DNA from: an uncultured Pseudomonas sp.
GTDB taxonomy: Bacteria > Pseudomonadota > Gammaproteobacteria > Pseudomonadales > Pseudomonadaceae
Length of the DNA stretch: 64,000 nt
Reading direction: 5' to 3'
Assembly: GCF_913777995.1 (NCBI RefSeq)
Contig: NZ_CAJYVE010000004.1
Location: 62,001-126,000 of the forward strand
The position numbers were made by a program, and so were the translations under genes. The notes below the pieces were generated by a model. That model did no database searches, was not told where the DNA came from, and saw nothing but the letters and a program-made list of their open reading frames with translations. Shown piece after piece: positions 45,796 to 55,679 of the stretch; the stretch's first letter is position 1, and every line of letters starts with the position of its first letter.

Positions 45796-46227
45796 ATGCA
45801 CAAGGTTCTGGTTCCATTCGACGGTTCGGTCCACGCCCGCCATGCGCTGGAATATGTCATCGGTCTCGCCGGTCAGATGGCCCGCCCGCTGGAGGTGCAT
45901 GTGCTGAACGTGCAGTCCAGCCCCATGGCCTACGGCGATTACCTGGCCCCGGACATGATCGAGGGGGTGCGCGCGGGATTGCTCAACGAGGCGCGTGATG
46001 TGTTGCAGTCGGCCAGCGATCAGCTCAAGGCCGGTGGCATCGTGCATGAGACCCATGTCGATTTGGGCCATGTCGCCGAGCAGATCGCCGTGGCGGTCAA
46101 GAAGCTGGAATGCGACACCGTGGTGATGGGCACACGCGGACTGGGCAGTTTTGGTGGTCTGCTGCTGGGTTCGGTGGCCAACCGGGTGATCCATGATGTG
46201 AAGGTTCCGGTCATCCTCATCAAGTGA
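45796..46227 (+). CDS. Universal stress protein (UspA family)
   Basis: A 143-residue protein starting M-H-K-V-L-V-P-F-D-G-S after CAGGAGA; the open frame upstream is not protein-like. The ATP-binding loop G-T-R-G-L-G-S-F-G-G-L-L-L-G-S-V-A (about 112-128) is intact, so it is an ATP-binding Usp. Such proteins help survival under anaerobic, starvation or stress conditions. An Anr-like box upstream would fit oxygen-limited induction. Its last eight bases overlap a convergent regulator gene. Confidence 0.92.
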   Translation: MHKVLVPFDGSVHARHALEYVIGLAGQMARPLEVHVLNVQSSPMAYGDYLAPDMIEGVRAGLLNEARDVLQSASDQLKAGGIVHETHVDLGHVAEQIAVAVKKLECDTVVMGTRGLGSFGGLLLGSVANRVIHDVKVPVILIK

Positions 46228-46699
46228 CCTTACCCTCTTGCTGCGCCGGGCCTGATGGCTGGCGCAGCAGCTCGATACCTCCGGCGGGCAACAGCTCGCG
46301 CAGACGCTTGTAGAGCAGGCGGGTCTCCAGCAGATTCCAGATGCGCAGCATGGTTTCCAGTGCATCCAACGGCTTACTGATGAAGTCGCGGGCACCGAGT
46401 GCCAAGGCGCGCAGGCGGGTTTCGCGTGTCGCATCGGCGGTCAGCACCAGGATGGGCAGGTAGTCGTTGGCTGGAATGCGTCGGCCCAGCTGTTCCAGTA
46501 CGGCGAAGCCGTCGAACTCCGGCATGTGCAAGTCGAGAATCACCAGGTCGGGCTGAAAACTGTTGAACAGGTCCAGAGTCCGCAGCGGCTCGGTGCTGCC
46601 CAGCACGTTTGTCAGGCCCTCGCGAGCCAGCAGTTGTTCCATCAGTTCCAGATTGGGGCGCTGGTCATCAATGATCAGAACGCGCAGGTCTTGATTCAT
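46220..46699 (-). CDS. Receiver-only response regulator
   Basis: A 159-residue protein consisting of one receiver domain (6-125; acidic pair I-I-D-D-Q, acceptor Asp in L-V-I-L-D-L-H-M-P, Lys in F-I-S-K-P-L-D) plus a 30-residue tail without an output domain. It resembles the receiver part of RpfG-type proteins without the HD-GYP domain. Its start overlaps the stop of the hybrid kinase upstream, so it is probably that kinase's phosphorelay partner or sink. It is the last gene of a four-gene signalling cluster. Confidence 0.87.
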   Translation of the reverse strand: MNQDLRVLIIDDQRPNLELMEQLLAREGLTNVLGSTEPLRTLDLFNSFQPDLVILDLHMPEFDGFAVLEQLGRRIPANDYLPILVLTADATRETRLRALALGARDFISKPLDALETMLRIWNLLETRLLYKRLRELLPAGGIELLRQPSGPAQQEGKVT

Positions 46700-49032
46700 G
46701 TTCGCTCCGGTAGGTACTGGTCCAGATAAGTCAGGAAGGCCGGGATGTTCAGGGGTTTGGTCAGAATCGCCGTAGCGCCTGCAGCGCGAAGCGCCTGATG
46801 GGTCGCCTCGCTGGCATCGGCGGTCATCATCAGCACGGGTATGTTCTGCGTGCGCGGGCACTGGCGTGCGCGCCGCAGCACTTCCAGGCCTTGCAGGTCC
46901 GGCAGGTTGACGTCCAGGAGAATGAGCTGCGGTGCGTGGCGCCGGGCCAGGTCGAGTCCCAGTTGGCCTTGCATGCTCGACAACAGGCGAATGCCGGGAC
47001 GGCGCTGCAGCAGGGTTTCGATCAGTGCCATGCTCGACAGGTTGTCCTCGATGCACAGCACGGTGCCGCGATGTCCCAATGTTTCGTTCCTGACCGGCCG
47101 TGGCTCGCTGATCGGGGCCGCCAGCGTGGGTCGGTGGGTGGGGGGTACGTCAACGGCGGGCAACTCGAGGGTGAAGCGGCTGCCTTGGCCAACGACGCTT
47201 TGCACCTGCAGGCTGCCATGCATGGCCAGCAACAGACTCTTGCTCAGCGCCAGGCCCAGACCAGTGCCTTCTACGCCGGGGGCGGGGTCGAGCCGTTCGA
47301 AGGGTTTGAAGAGCCTGTCCATCTGCTCTTCAGCGATGCCCTGGCCGGTGTCGTTGACGGCGATGGCCAGCGTCTTGCCACGCACTTCCACCTCCAGCCA
47401 CACCCGACCGCCAGGGCGGTTGTACTTGATCGCATTGGACAACAGGTTGAGCAACACCTGCGTCAGACGCTGGCGGTCGGCGCTGACACCGCAGTCGGTG
47501 GGAAGAGGGGGCAGCTCTGTCAGTTCGACCCCGACCTCGCTGGCCAACGGGCCGACCAGCGCCACGGCCTCTTGCAGGGCATCGCTGACCGGTACCGCCT
47601 CAAGGTTCAATGCCAGCCGGCCGGCCTCGATCCGCGCGATGTCCAGCACCTCGTTGATCAAGGTCAGCAGATGCTGACCGGCGCGCAGGATGTGGCCGAC
47701 CTGGGGCTTGTGCGGGTGACTCGCCTCCATGTCGATGAGTTGGGCGAACCCCAGGATGGCGTTGAGCGGCGTCCGCAGTTCGTGGCTCATCCGCGAGAGA
47801 AACTCGCTCTTCGCCCGGCTGGCCCGTTCTGCCTCCTCCCGCGCGGTGCGCAGCGCAATGTCTGCCGCACGGCGGTCGCTGATGTCACGCGTGATCTTGG
47901 AGAAGCCGCGCAGCTCCCCTCTGGCGTCGTACTGGGCGGTCAGTACCACACTGGCCCAGAAGCGACTGCCGTCCTTGCGACAGCGCCAGCCTTCTTCGGT
48001 GTAATGGCCGTCGCGGGTGGCCTCGCTCATGGCCAGCGCAGGATGCTCCGGGCACTCCTGGGGCAGGTAGAACAGCGAAAAGTGGCGCCCGATGATTTCC
48101 TGTTCGGTGTAGCCCTTGATACGTTCGGCCCCGGCATTCCAGCTGGTGACATGGCCTTGGGTGTCGAGGGCGAAGATGCCGTAGTCCTTCACGCCATCGA
48201 TAATCAGCCGCAGGCGCTCCTCGTTGTCACGCAGTGCCCGCTCGCGCTCGGCCAGAAGCTGCCCGGCTTCCACCAGGCGCTGACCCAGCAGGCCGACTTC
48301 GTCGTTTTCCGGTGGTTGCGGCTGCAAGGGTTGTCCCATGGCCAGGCGCTGCGCATTGCCCTGCACCCGCTGGACCCGGGCCACGATGCCCTTGGAGAGC
48401 AGCAGCACGGCGACGATGGCGCCCATCAGGCCGCTGCCGGCGGCCAGCAGGGTGGATAGCAGCAGGCGTTGGCGGGTTGCGGCGGCGGCCGCGCTGCGTT
48501 CGGCCAGCAGGGTGTCTTCCCGGGTTCGCATCACGCCGATGTAGTCGCGCAGGTGGTCGAGGGTGTGTTTGTTCTCGGTCAGGATCAGGGCGATCGTATC
48601 GCCGTCGCTGTTCTTCAGCGTGCGCAAGGTGTCCAGGCCCTCAAGCTTGGTCTGGATCAGGGGGGCGATGGCCTTGAGATGATCGCGCATTTGCTGGTCG
48701 CGTACGTGGCCATCGAGGCGCTGCAGGGCGGCGGCTATCTGGGTGCGGGCCTGCAGGTAGGCGGGCAGAAAGTCTTCGCGACGGGTCAGCAGGTAGCCGC
48801 GTACACTCGCGGCCGCCTCGGCCAGTTGGGTGTGCACGGTCTGTATATCACCTTGTACGCGAAGCACGCGGCGCACATCTTCCTCGGCCCGTGCGGCCTG
48901 GCGCTCGCTGATGTAGATCAGGACCAGCGAACCCAGCAGCAGGATCAAGGGCAAGGCAATGGCCACCAGTGCCTTGCCGCGCAACGGCAGGTCGGCCCAG
49001 CGACTGGCCAGGCCGGGGGCGCTCACGACCAC
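46696..49032 (-). CDS. Hybrid sensor histidine kinase (CHASE3-HAMP-PAS-HisKA-HATPase-REC)
   Basis: A 778-residue membrane kinase. TM1 is near 22-42, a CHASE3-like periplasmic domain 45-185 (V-R-G-Y-L-L-T-R), TM2 near 192-212, HAMP to about 265, and PAS about 270-385. HisKA carries phospho-His in [11 protein letters not shown], HATPase_c has D-T-G-Q-G-I and G-T-G-L-G-L-A-L-S, and a C-terminal receiver (about 655-775) has Asp in [10 protein letters not shown]. No Hpt domain is present here. The signal is unknown. It overlaps the LuxR-type regulator gene by 10 bases. Confidence 0.92.
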   Translation of the reverse strand: MVVSAPGLASRWADLPLRGKALVAIALPLILLLGSLVLIYISERQAARAEEDVRRVLRVQGDIQTVHTQLAEAAASVRGYLLTRREDFLPAYLQARTQIAAALQRLDGHVRDQQMRDHLKAIAPLIQTKLEGLDTLRTLKNSDGDTIALILTENKHTLDHLRDYIGVMRTREDTLLAERSAAAAATRQRLLLSTLLAAGSGLMGAIVAVLLLSKGIVARVQRVQGNAQRLAMGQPLQPQPPENDEVGLLGQRLVEAGQLLAERERALRDNEERLRLIIDGVKDYGIFALDTQGHVTSWNAGAERIKGYTEQEIIGRHFSLFYLPQECPEHPALAMSEATRDGHYTEEGWRCRKDGSRFWASVVLTAQYDARGELRGFSKITRDISDRRAADIALRTAREEAERASRAKSEFLSRMSHELRTPLNAILGFAQLIDMEASHPHKPQVGHILRAGQHLLTLINEVLDIARIEAGRLALNLEAVPVSDALQEAVALVGPLASEVGVELTELPPLPTDCGVSADRQRLTQVLLNLLSNAIKYNRPGGRVWLEVEVRGKTLAIAVNDTGQGIAEEQMDRLFKPFERLDPAPGVEGTGLGLALSKSLLLAMHGSLQVQSVVGQGSRFTLELPAVDVPPTHRPTLAAPISEPRPVRNETLGHRGTVLCIEDNLSSMALIETLLQRRPGIRLLSSMQGQLGLDLARRHAPQLILLDVNLPDLQGLEVLRRARQCPRTQNIPVLMMTADASEATHQALRAAGATAILTKPLNIPAFLTYLDQYLPERT

Positions 49033-49688
49033 TGGCCCGGCACCAGGCCCAGAGCCACGCCGCGCACGGCCGCCTGGGTACGGTCGGCGGCATTGAGTTT
49101 GGCGATCACCCGCTCTACGTGGGCCTTGGCGGTGCCGGTGGTGATGCCCAGGCGCAGGCCAATCTCACGGTTGCTGCAACCACTGGCCACCAGTTGCAGA
49201 ACCTGGCGTTCTCGAGCCGTGAGTATCTCCAGGGCGGGCAGGGTCGCTGCGCCCGCGTTGCGGTCGGCCATGCGCCGCAGCAGGCGTGCGCTGACCGCAC
49301 CGTTCAAGGCTTCCTCGCCACGGGCCACGCGTCGCAGGCTGTCGATGACTTCATCACGACGGGCGTCCTTGAGCAGGTAGCCGACGGCGCCGGCGCTGAT
49401 CGCCGCTTCCAGGTGGTCGGTGCTGTCGTCCATGGTGAAAATCACCACCTTCACCGCTGGCAGGCGTTGCTGCATCAGCCGCGCGGCGCCCAGGCCGTTG
49501 AGCACCGGCATGCGAATGTCGAGTATGGCGATGTCCGGGTGCAGCGTTTCGCACAGCGTCACTGCCTCTTGGCCATTACAGGCCTGGCCGACTACCGCGA
49601 ACTCGGGATGGTCAGCCAGCAGCGCGACGAAGCCGGTGCGGGTGACTTCATGATCATCGGCGATGACCAGGCGCAACGGATCATTCAT
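49023..49688 (-). CDS. NarL/FixJ-family response regulator
   Basis: A 221-residue protein starting [14 protein letters not shown]. The receiver covers 1-125 with acceptor Asp in I-A-I-L-D-I-R-M-P, and the LuxR-type helix-turn-helix is at about 150-212 ([22 protein letters not shown]). Its gene overlaps that of the HisKA_3 kinase upstream by four bases, so the two form a standard NarXL-like pair. Target genes are unknown. Confidence 0.93.
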   Translation of the reverse strand: MNDPLRLVIADDHEVTRTGFVALLADHPEFAVVGQACNGQEAVTLCETLHPDIAILDIRMPVLNGLGAARLMQQRLPAVKVVIFTMDDSTDHLEAAISAGAVGYLLKDARRDEVIDSLRRVARGEEALNGAVSARLLRRMADRNAGAATLPALEILTARERQVLQLVASGCSNREIGLRLGITTGTAKAHVERVIAKLNAADRTQAAVRGVALGLVPGQWS

Positions 49689-50872
49689 GAGCAAGCCTTG
49701 TCGTGGGAATACAGCGGAACGATAGCGCGTAACTGGGTGCCGCCTCCGGGACGGCTGATGCAACTGAAGCGGCCGCCGAGCAGACTGGCGCGTTCCTGCA
49801 TCGCCACCAGCCCCAGGGACTGGCCTGCCGCAGCGGCGGGCAGGCAGGCACTGTCGAAACCACAGCCGTCGTCTTCGAGCAGCAGTGCGACATGGCTTTC
49901 GTGCAATTCCAGTTCAAGCTTCACGCTGCTGGCGCGCGCATGCTTGAGGATGTTGTTGATGCCTTCCTGGGCAATACGGAACAGGGCGATTTCCACGTGG
50001 CCGGGCAAGCGCGACAAGGAGCGGGAAAACCAGTTGACCTGAATGCCGGCTTCGCGCAATCGATCGACCTCCTTGTCGACGGCCTGGAACAGCCCGAAGT
50101 CGTCCAGCACGCTGGGGCGCAGCCCGCCGATCAGCCGCCGCCCTTCACCGACGCAGTGCTGCGCCAGATCGAGAATGGCCTGCAGGTCGTGATCCAGCCG
50201 CTCGGGCAGCGGCGGACAGCGACCGGCGAAGCCCTGCAGGCGCTGGTGCAGGCCAGCGAGGGTCTGGGCCAGGCCGTCGTGCAGATCGTAGGCCACTCGT
50301 TTGCGCTCATCTTCCTGTGCGCTCAACAAGCGGTGAACCAGCTCCGACATGCTTCGCTCGCGGTGCAACAGCGTCTGCAACAAGCGGTTGTTCTGCAGGT
50401 GTGCAGCCAGCAGCGTAGCCAGCAGGTTCAGCGATTCGACGTCCTCGTTGTCCGGCGCACTGCCGACGCTGCTGTTGGCCAACAGCAGCAGGCCAAAGGG
50501 ACGCTCTTCAGAACCGCGCAAGGGCAGACTCAGCACCTGGGCCCAGCGGCCCTCGACGTTTTCAGCCCAAGCCGGCTCCTGGGTGCTGGTATTGGCCAGT
50601 GCGGCCAGCTCGTCGAGGCGGTCCTGGCTGCCCAGGCCTGCGGTGGCGTGCACTGGGGCATCGCTTTCCCATTCCAGTAGCAGGCCATGGTCCATGGCTA
50701 CGAATGCACAGGCACGCCGCAGGACCTGCTGGCGCATGGCATCCGGCGTCAGGCGGGTCAGCTCGCGACCGGTGTCGACCAGCAGGCGCAGGCGTGCCGC
50801 ACGGCTTTGTGACTGGCGATATTGGGTACGGATGGCCAGGGCACTGGCAGGGTCTTGGGCAGGGTCGTGCAT
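49685..50872 (-). CDS. Cytoplasmic GAF-domain histidine kinase (NarX/DegS-like, HisKA_3)
   Basis: A 395-residue protein without transmembrane segments. A GAF-like sensor covers residues 35-170, HisKA_3 with [16 protein letters not shown] is near 190-205, and the ATPase domain is 285-390. It is the first gene of the four-gene cluster and partner of the overlapping LuxR-type regulator. The ligand is unknown; a redox, gas or metabolite signal would be usual for GAF kinases. Confidence 0.9.
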   Translation of the reverse strand: MHDPAQDPASALAIRTQYRQSQSRAARLRLLVDTGRELTRLTPDAMRQQVLRRACAFVAMDHGLLLEWESDAPVHATAGLGSQDRLDELAALANTSTQEPAWAENVEGRWAQVLSLPLRGSEERPFGLLLLANSSVGSAPDNEDVESLNLLATLLAAHLQNNRLLQTLLHRERSMSELVHRLLSAQEDERKRVAYDLHDGLAQTLAGLHQRLQGFAGRCPPLPERLDHDLQAILDLAQHCVGEGRRLIGGLRPSVLDDFGLFQAVDKEVDRLREAGIQVNWFSRSLSRLPGHVEIALFRIAQEGINNILKHARASSVKLELELHESHVALLLEDDGCGFDSACLPAAAAGQSLGLVAMQERASLLGGRFSCISRPGGGTQLRAIVPLYSHDKACS

Positions 50873-51039
50873 GGAAGGCTCCTGGAGGTCGCCTTGAGGG
50901 CGCCAGGTCGTTATTAAAACCCGACGATGGCGTGGCTGCCTATCTGCCAGATGGCATACACAAATGACTCCGATCGGCCGATGGCCGCGGCGGGGCGATA
51001 CGGCAAAGTCGCTGCCAGACCAACCCGCAGGAGTGAACC

Positions 51040-51561
51040 ATGAACCTCAAACGCACCTTACTGGCACTGACCCTGGCCGTCGCCGCCCCCCTGGTAACGG
51101 CCGCCCCGGAAGCGCCCTATGTGTATCGCACCGTAGCGTCACTGCCCAGCGACGCGAAACAGCGCGAGATCGCCAGTTTGTTCGAGCGCTGGAACGCTGC
51201 GCTGCAAACCGGCGACGCGGCGGCGGTCACCCAGTTGTACGCCGCCGATGCGGTGCTCCAGCCTACGGTGTCGAACCAGGTACGCGCCACGCCTGCGCAG
51301 ATCACCGATTACTTCCAGCATTTTCTGGCGCTCAAGCCCGTGGGCCGCATCAACTATCGGGAGATTCGCCAACTGGGTCCTGACGCGGCCATGGACAGTG
51401 GTGTCTACACCTTTACCCTGACCGACGCCGACGGCAAGACCCGGGATGTCCAGGCCCGCTACACCTTCCTTTACGAGAAGGTCGATGGTCAGTGGAAAAT
51501 CCTCAATCACCACTCCTCGGCAATGCCGGAAGTGCAGCCGGTCATGCATGCCAGCCACTGA
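51040..51561 (+). CDS. Exported SnoaL/DUF4440-like protein (SgcJ/EcaC family)
   Basis: A 173-residue protein with signal peptide (1-21, V-T-A|A-P-E). The NTF2-like fold follows: I-A-S-L-F-E-R-W-N-A-A-L-Q-T-G-D-A-A-A-V-type helix, then strands and F-L-Y-E-K-V-D-G-Q-W-K-I-L-N-H-H-S-S at the end, the typical close of calcium/calmodulin-kinase-association-like domains. Such secreted proteins bind small molecules; none is named here. 'caggag' precedes the ATG. Confidence 0.8.
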   Translation: MNLKRTLLALTLAVAAPLVTAAPEAPYVYRTVASLPSDAKQREIASLFERWNAALQTGDAAAVTQLYAADAVLQPTVSNQVRATPAQITDYFQHFLALKPVGRINYREIRQLGPDAAMDSGVYTFTLTDADGKTRDVQARYTFLYEKVDGQWKILNHHSSAMPEVQPVMHASH

Positions 51562-51585
51562 TCGAGCTTCGCCTGGTGGGCTCGC

Positions 51586-52503
51586 TCAGCCCTGGAGCAG
51601 GGCGTCCACCAGTTTGGCCGCGTCGTTCTGCAGGTCAGCCAGCGGATCGTCGCTTTCCGTACCCACCACCAGCACCCGGCTGCCGGCCGCCTCGATGGCG
51701 GCCTTGACCGGGGCTGCGGGTTCGCGATGGTCGAGCACTACACCAACCTGGCTCTCCTTGAGGTTCTCGGTCAAGCGGGCAAGGGCTTCGTTGCTCCACT
51801 GTTCGTCGCTGGGCAACTCCTGGGGCACGCGCTCCAGGTTCAGGCCGGCGATCAGGTAGTCCAGGCGCGGCGAAAGGCTGACCACCGCGACGCTGTCGGC
51901 CTGGGCCAGGCGTTGTTCGCTTTGCGCACTGAGCTTGAGCAGCTGTTGTTTGAGCGCCGCCAGGTTGGCTTCGATGCGTGGTTTGGCGGTCGGTGCCAGG
52001 CGCACCAGGTCGGCGGCCAGCACGTCAGCCATGCGCCCCAGGTTGTGGCTGGCCAGCCACGGCTGGGCATTCAGACCATCGACGCTTTGTCCCGGCTGCA
52101 GGGCCACGCCGGGCAGGGCGCCATCCACCGGCCGCGCGGCGTCGATCTCGACGATGCGGATATTGCTGCGTCGGGCGTTGGGGTAAAGCGGGTCCTCGCT
52201 CCAGATCGAACGCAGGCCGATCACCGCATCGGCATTCTGCGCCAGCTTGCGCAAGGGCTCGGCGCCACGGCCGGTAAAGTAGGCGGTCTGCCGTGAGCCG
52301 GGGAGGTTGGCAGCCGCCGCGCGTTCCAGCACCACGCCGCTGTCTTTCAGCAGGATCTGTCCCAGGCCGTAGGTGATCGGCAGGCTGGCCAGGACCACCA
52401 CCGGCTTGGCTTCGGCGGCCAGTACATGGGGCGCTGGCAGGCTTGCCAGCGGCAACGCCAGGGTCAGGGCGAAGGTCACGCCGCGCAGTTTGGAGAGAGT
52501 CAT
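51586..52503 (-). CDS. fpvF: Metal ABC transporter substrate-binding protein FpvF-like
   Basis: The last gene of the fpv-type operon encodes a 305-residue periplasmic protein (signal peptide 1-29, V-L-A|A-E-A) of the ZnuA/TroA cluster. Several metal-binding His of the family are not conserved: the first lobe has L-P-I-T-Y-G and S-R-Q-T-A-Y where related proteins have His; S-H-N-L-G and L-D-H-R-E-P remain. In P. aeruginosa FpvF is the second binding protein and is thought to bind ferri-pyoverdine or FpvC rather than iron itself. The assignment rests on operon order. Confidence 0.82.
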   Translation of the reverse strand: MTLSKLRGVTFALTLALPLASLPAPHVLAAEAKPVVVLASLPITYGLGQILLKDSGVVLERAAAANLPGSRQTAYFTGRGAEPLRKLAQNADAVIGLRSIWSEDPLYPNARRSNIRIVEIDAARPVDGALPGVALQPGQSVDGLNAQPWLASHNLGRMADVLAADLVRLAPTAKPRIEANLAALKQQLLKLSAQSEQRLAQADSVAVVSLSPRLDYLIAGLNLERVPQELPSDEQWSNEALARLTENLKESQVGVVLDHREPAAPVKAAIEAAGSRVLVVGTESDDPLADLQNDAAKLVDALLQG

Positions 52504-53403
52504 TTATCCGATATTCCCTTTGAGGCTGGGCACCAGGCCGCGTGCGATGGCGGCGAGGGCGAAGGCGAGACCGCAGACCAGGATGATGGCCGCACCGGAA
52601 GGCACCGGCAGGTCGAAGAGGATCGGCAGCAGGATGCCGCACAGCGTACTGACGGTGGCGATCAGCACCGAGATCCAGAAGAAGCCCTTGAGCGACTGAC
52701 TGAGCAGCCGGGCCGCGGCAGCGGGGATGACCAGCAGGGCACCGACCAGAATCGCGCCGATGACCTTGACGGCGGCCACGGTAATCAGTGTCACCAGCAC
52801 CACGAACAGGTAGTCCAGGGCCTTGACCGCCACGCCGCGTACGGCCGCCAGTTGCGGGTTGAAGCTGGCCAGCATGATGCGGTTGTACAACGGCAGGCTC
52901 AGGCCCATGACCAACGCCCCGACCACGGTGAGGACCAGCAGGTCATCGCCGTTGACGGTCAGCACCGAGCCGAACAGCACGTTTTCCAGAATGTGTACGT
53001 TGATCTTGCCGGCCAGCACCAGCAGCAGGCTGGCGCCCAGCGCCAGCGACACTGACAGAAACACGCCGATCAGGGTGTCAGGCGTCAGGCCGGTGCGGTT
53101 GCGCAGGTAGTTGAGCAGGATGCCGAACAGCAGGCAGTAGGCGAACAGGCTGCCATAAGGACCCGTGTAGGGTTCGCCGAGCAGGATGCCGATGGCCACG
53201 CCGGTCAGCGCGGCATGCCCCACGGCCTCGGAAAAGAAGGCGAAGCGCTTTACCACCACCAGGGTGCCCAGGCCGCCCAGTACCGGGCCGATCAGCAGGC
53301 CGGCCAGCAGCGCGTTGACCACGAAGCCGTAGGCCAGCGCTTCGGGGAGGTAGCCGGTGCTGGCCAGGTCCTGGATGAACTGGCGAAAACTATCGTAGGA
53401 CAT
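52504..53403 (-). CDS. fpvE: Metal ABC transporter permease FpvE
   Basis: A 299-residue membrane protein of the ZnuB/MntB family with about eight helices. I start it at M-S-Y-D-S-F-R-Q-F-I, where its start overlaps the ATPase stop. Family strings F-F-S-E-A-V-G-H-A-A-L-T-G-V-A (about 54-68) and V-G-A-L-L-V-I-P-A-A-A-A-R-L are present. In the fpv system it forms, with FpvD, the importer that carries iron released from pyoverdine into the cytoplasm. Confidence 0.87.
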   Translation of the reverse strand: MSYDSFRQFIQDLASTGYLPEALAYGFVVNALLAGLLIGPVLGGLGTLVVVKRFAFFSEAVGHAALTGVAIGILLGEPYTGPYGSLFAYCLLFGILLNYLRNRTGLTPDTLIGVFLSVSLALGASLLLVLAGKINVHILENVLFGSVLTVNGDDLLVLTVVGALVMGLSLPLYNRIMLASFNPQLAAVRGVAVKALDYLFVVLVTLITVAAVKVIGAILVGALLVIPAAAARLLSQSLKGFFWISVLIATVSTLCGILLPILFDLPVPSGAAIILVCGLAFALAAIARGLVPSLKGNIG

Positions 53404-54155
53404 CAGGCCGTTTCTCCTGTCGGGCGAGGGTGGGCGGAGAACAGCGTGAGCAGGCGTTCCGGGGTCAGGGCGGTGGCGGCGGACTCGTCGAACAGCACGC
53501 GGCGGTTCAGGCCGGTGACCTGGTCGGCGAGGCGCTTGACCGCGTCCAGGTCGTGCTCGATCCACAGTACGGTAATGCCGCTGGCGCGCCACTGGCCGAG
53601 CAGGCGCTCGAAGACCTGAATACCCGGTTCGTCGAGGGCTGACATCGGTTCGTCGAGCACCAGCAGCTGCGGTGCGGGAATCAGCCCCTGGGCCAGCAGC
53701 ACACGCTGCCGCTCGCCACCGGACAGCGCGCCCATGCGCCGCTTGCGTTTGTCTTGCATACCGACCCGCTCCAGCGCGTCGCCAATGGCAGCGGCGTAGT
53801 GACGTGACAGGCCGAGGAAGGCCGGGCGGCGCTGGCACATGGCGGCCATGAAGTCTTCGACGGTCATCGGCAGGCCGCGGTCGAATTCCAGGGCTTGTGG
53901 CACATAGCCGACCACGCCGGTGGCGGCTGGCCACAGCAGGCTCAGTTCGCCCTGGTGTGGCATCTGCCCCAACAGCGTCTTGATCAGCGAACTCTTGCCG
54001 CCGCCATTGGGGCCGACCAGGGCGTGGACGCTGCCGGGGCGAACGCTGAAGCTCACGCGGTCAAGAATGGTCGTGCGGCCCAGGACCAGGCTGACCTCGG
54101 CAAAGCTCACGGCGGGGCCGCTGGCGACACTGTGCAGGGACTGGGCAGCGGTCAT
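53403..54155 (-). CDS. fpvD: Metal ABC transporter ATP-binding protein FpvD
   Basis: A 250-residue ATPase. Walker A is G-P-N-G-G-G-K-S-S-L (about 50-59), signature [10 protein letters not shown] and Walker B L-L-V-L-D-E-P-M-S-A. It belongs to the ZnuC/MntB metal-import class and is encoded between the FpvC-like binding protein and the FpvE-like permease, with overlapping ends on both sides. Confidence 0.88.
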   Translation of the reverse strand: MTAAQSLHSVASGPAVSFAEVSLVLGRTTILDRVSFSVRPGSVHALVGPNGGGKSSLIKTLLGQMPHQGELSLLWPAATGVVGYVPQALEFDRGLPMTVEDFMAAMCQRRPAFLGLSRHYAAAIGDALERVGMQDKRKRRMGALSGGERQRVLLAQGLIPAPQLLVLDEPMSALDEPGIQVFERLLGQWRASGITVLWIEHDLDAVKRLADQVTGLNRRVLFDESAATALTPERLLTLFSAHPRPTGETA

Positions 54156-55066
54156 GCGCCGTTCTCCTGGATGGCCCGCACCACGGTGTCGAGGTTGCCG
54201 GTCATGTCCTTCTCGTATTTGTCGGCGCTGTATTCGCCATAGGAGATGTGCGACAGCGGGTAGAGGCGAACCCCCGACTCACGCTGGATGGTCTCGACGT
54301 AGGTAGACGGAAAGTCCATTTCCGAGAAGATCACCTTCACGTCCAGCTCGCGCAGCTGGTCGATGGTTTTCTTCAACTGGCTGGGGCTGGGCTCGATACC
54401 GTGTGCCGGTTCGACCACGGCGGTGACCTCCAGGCCGAACTCGCGCAGCAGGTAGTCGTAGGCGGCATGCACGGTGGCGACCCGCAGCTCGGCGTTGGGG
54501 GCCTGGGTCAGCTTGGCCAGGGCATCGGCGCGCATCTGCCGCAGGCGCTTGGCGTAGGCGCGGGCGTTGCTGCTGTAGGTCTTGGCATTGGCGGGGTCGA
54601 GCTTGCCCAGTTCGCGGGCGATATTGTTCACCTGGGCGATGCTGGCGCTGATCGACAGGAAGGTATGCGGGTTGACCACCTTGCCGGCGCCGCGTGCAGC
54701 GATGCCGGTGGCGGCCAGCAGGGGCACGTCGGCGTTGGCTTCGATCACGGGTACATCGGGCTTTTCGCTGGCCTGGATCATGCGGTCGGCGAAGTCGTCA
54801 TGGCCGACGCCGTTGAGCACGATGACGTCCAGCGTGCCGATGCGCTTGATGTCTTCGGACCGGGGCTCGTAGGCATGCGGGTTGAAGCCGGCAGGAATCA
54901 GCGGCACCACCTCCGCCTTGTCACCGACGATGTTGCTGACATAGCTGTAGTACGGGTGCAGGGTGATGCCGATACGCAGCGGCTGGCCGTCGGCGGCGCT
55001 GGCCAGGGTCGGCATCAGTGCGGCGAACAGCCCGAGCAGCAGGTGGCGGAACAGGGAAATGGACAT
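54152..55066 (-). CDS. fpvC: Metal ABC transporter substrate-binding protein FpvC-like
   Basis: A 304-residue protein if started at M-S-I-S-L-F-R-H, a clean signal peptide (A-S-A|A-D-G); an in-frame ATG at 55096 would add ten residues, and neither has a strong ribosome-binding site. The metal ligands are retained: L-H-P-Y-Y-S, N-P-H-A-Y-E-P, V-N-P-H-T-F-L-S and the late S-E-M-D-F. It should bind Fe2+ (or a chelate) in the periplasm after pyoverdine reduction and deliver it to FpvDE, as its P. aeruginosa counterpart is reported to do. Confidence 0.86.
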   Translation of the reverse strand: MSISLFRHLLLGLFAALMPTLASAADGQPLRIGITLHPYYSYVSNIVGDKAEVVPLIPAGFNPHAYEPRSEDIKRIGTLDVIVLNGVGHDDFADRMIQASEKPDVPVIEANADVPLLAATGIAARGAGKVVNPHTFLSISASIAQVNNIARELGKLDPANAKTYSSNARAYAKRLRQMRADALAKLTQAPNAELRVATVHAAYDYLLREFGLEVTAVVEPAHGIEPSPSQLKKTIDQLRELDVKVIFSEMDFPSTYVETIQRESGVRLYPLSHISYGEYSADKYEKDMTGNLDTVVRAIQENGA

Positions 55067-55100
55067 GGTCTGGCGATCTTCTGTGCGTGAGGGCATGGGG

Positions 55101-55679
55101 TCAGTGGCGGTGCTGGCGGGTGACGCCGGCGTCGAAACGGGTGACGACCTGTTTCCAGCCGGCGGCGATCAGCGCCTGGTCGCTCAGTTCGGCGGGCGCG
55201 CCTGTGGCGGTGCTGCGGTTGACCCAGATGTCGGGCTGCTCGGCGTCGTCGTCTTGCCGGGGGTGGCGCAGCAGGAAGGAACCGGCGACTGGCAGCGACT
55301 GGCTGATGCCCAGGTAGCTGTCACCGCTCATCTGCCATTGGTGGGCACCGCGGGTGATGGCGCTCGGGTCCGCCGTGAACGGTGGCAGGCCTTCCTCGGC
55401 CAGTTGCTCGACGCTGACCGGGGCGGTTTGCTCCTCGGCCAGCAGGCGAATCTCGTCCAGTGCCACGCGCAGATCGGCGTACAGGCCCTGTTCGGCGGCG
55501 GTCAGGTCGCGGCGAGCGTCGAGCTGATGATTCGCCAGGGCGTCGGGCTCGTGGCTTTCGCCGCGCAGGCCGATCACGCCAGCCGCGACCAGCAGGATCA
55601 GCAGGCAGGCGAGCAGCACCTGGAGGGTTTCATGCCCGGCGCCGGCCGGGCGAATGATCTGGCGGGTCGAGGTGCTCAT
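55101..55679 (-). CDS. fpvK: Membrane-anchored protein FpvK-like (DUF6162)
   Basis: A 192-residue protein with one N-terminal transmembrane segment (about 20-40, L-Q-V-L-L-A-C-L-L-I-L-L-V-A-A-G) and a periplasmic domain. The C terminus is D-A-G-V-T-R-Q-H-R-H. The identity follows from position: it lies between FpvJ-like and FpvC-like genes exactly as in P. aeruginosa fpvGHJK-CDEF. FpvK is needed with FpvG, FpvH and FpvJ for efficient pyoverdine-iron reduction; its mechanism is not known. Confidence 0.8.
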   Translation of the reverse strand: MSTSTRQIIRPAGAGHETLQVLLACLLILLVAAGVIGLRGESHEPDALANHQLDARRDLTAAEQGLYADLRVALDEIRLLAEEQTAPVSVEQLAEEGLPPFTADPSAITRGAHQWQMSGDSYLGISQSLPVAGSFLLRHPRQDDDAEQPDIWVNRSTATGAPAELSDQALIAAGWKQVVTRFDAGVTRQHRH

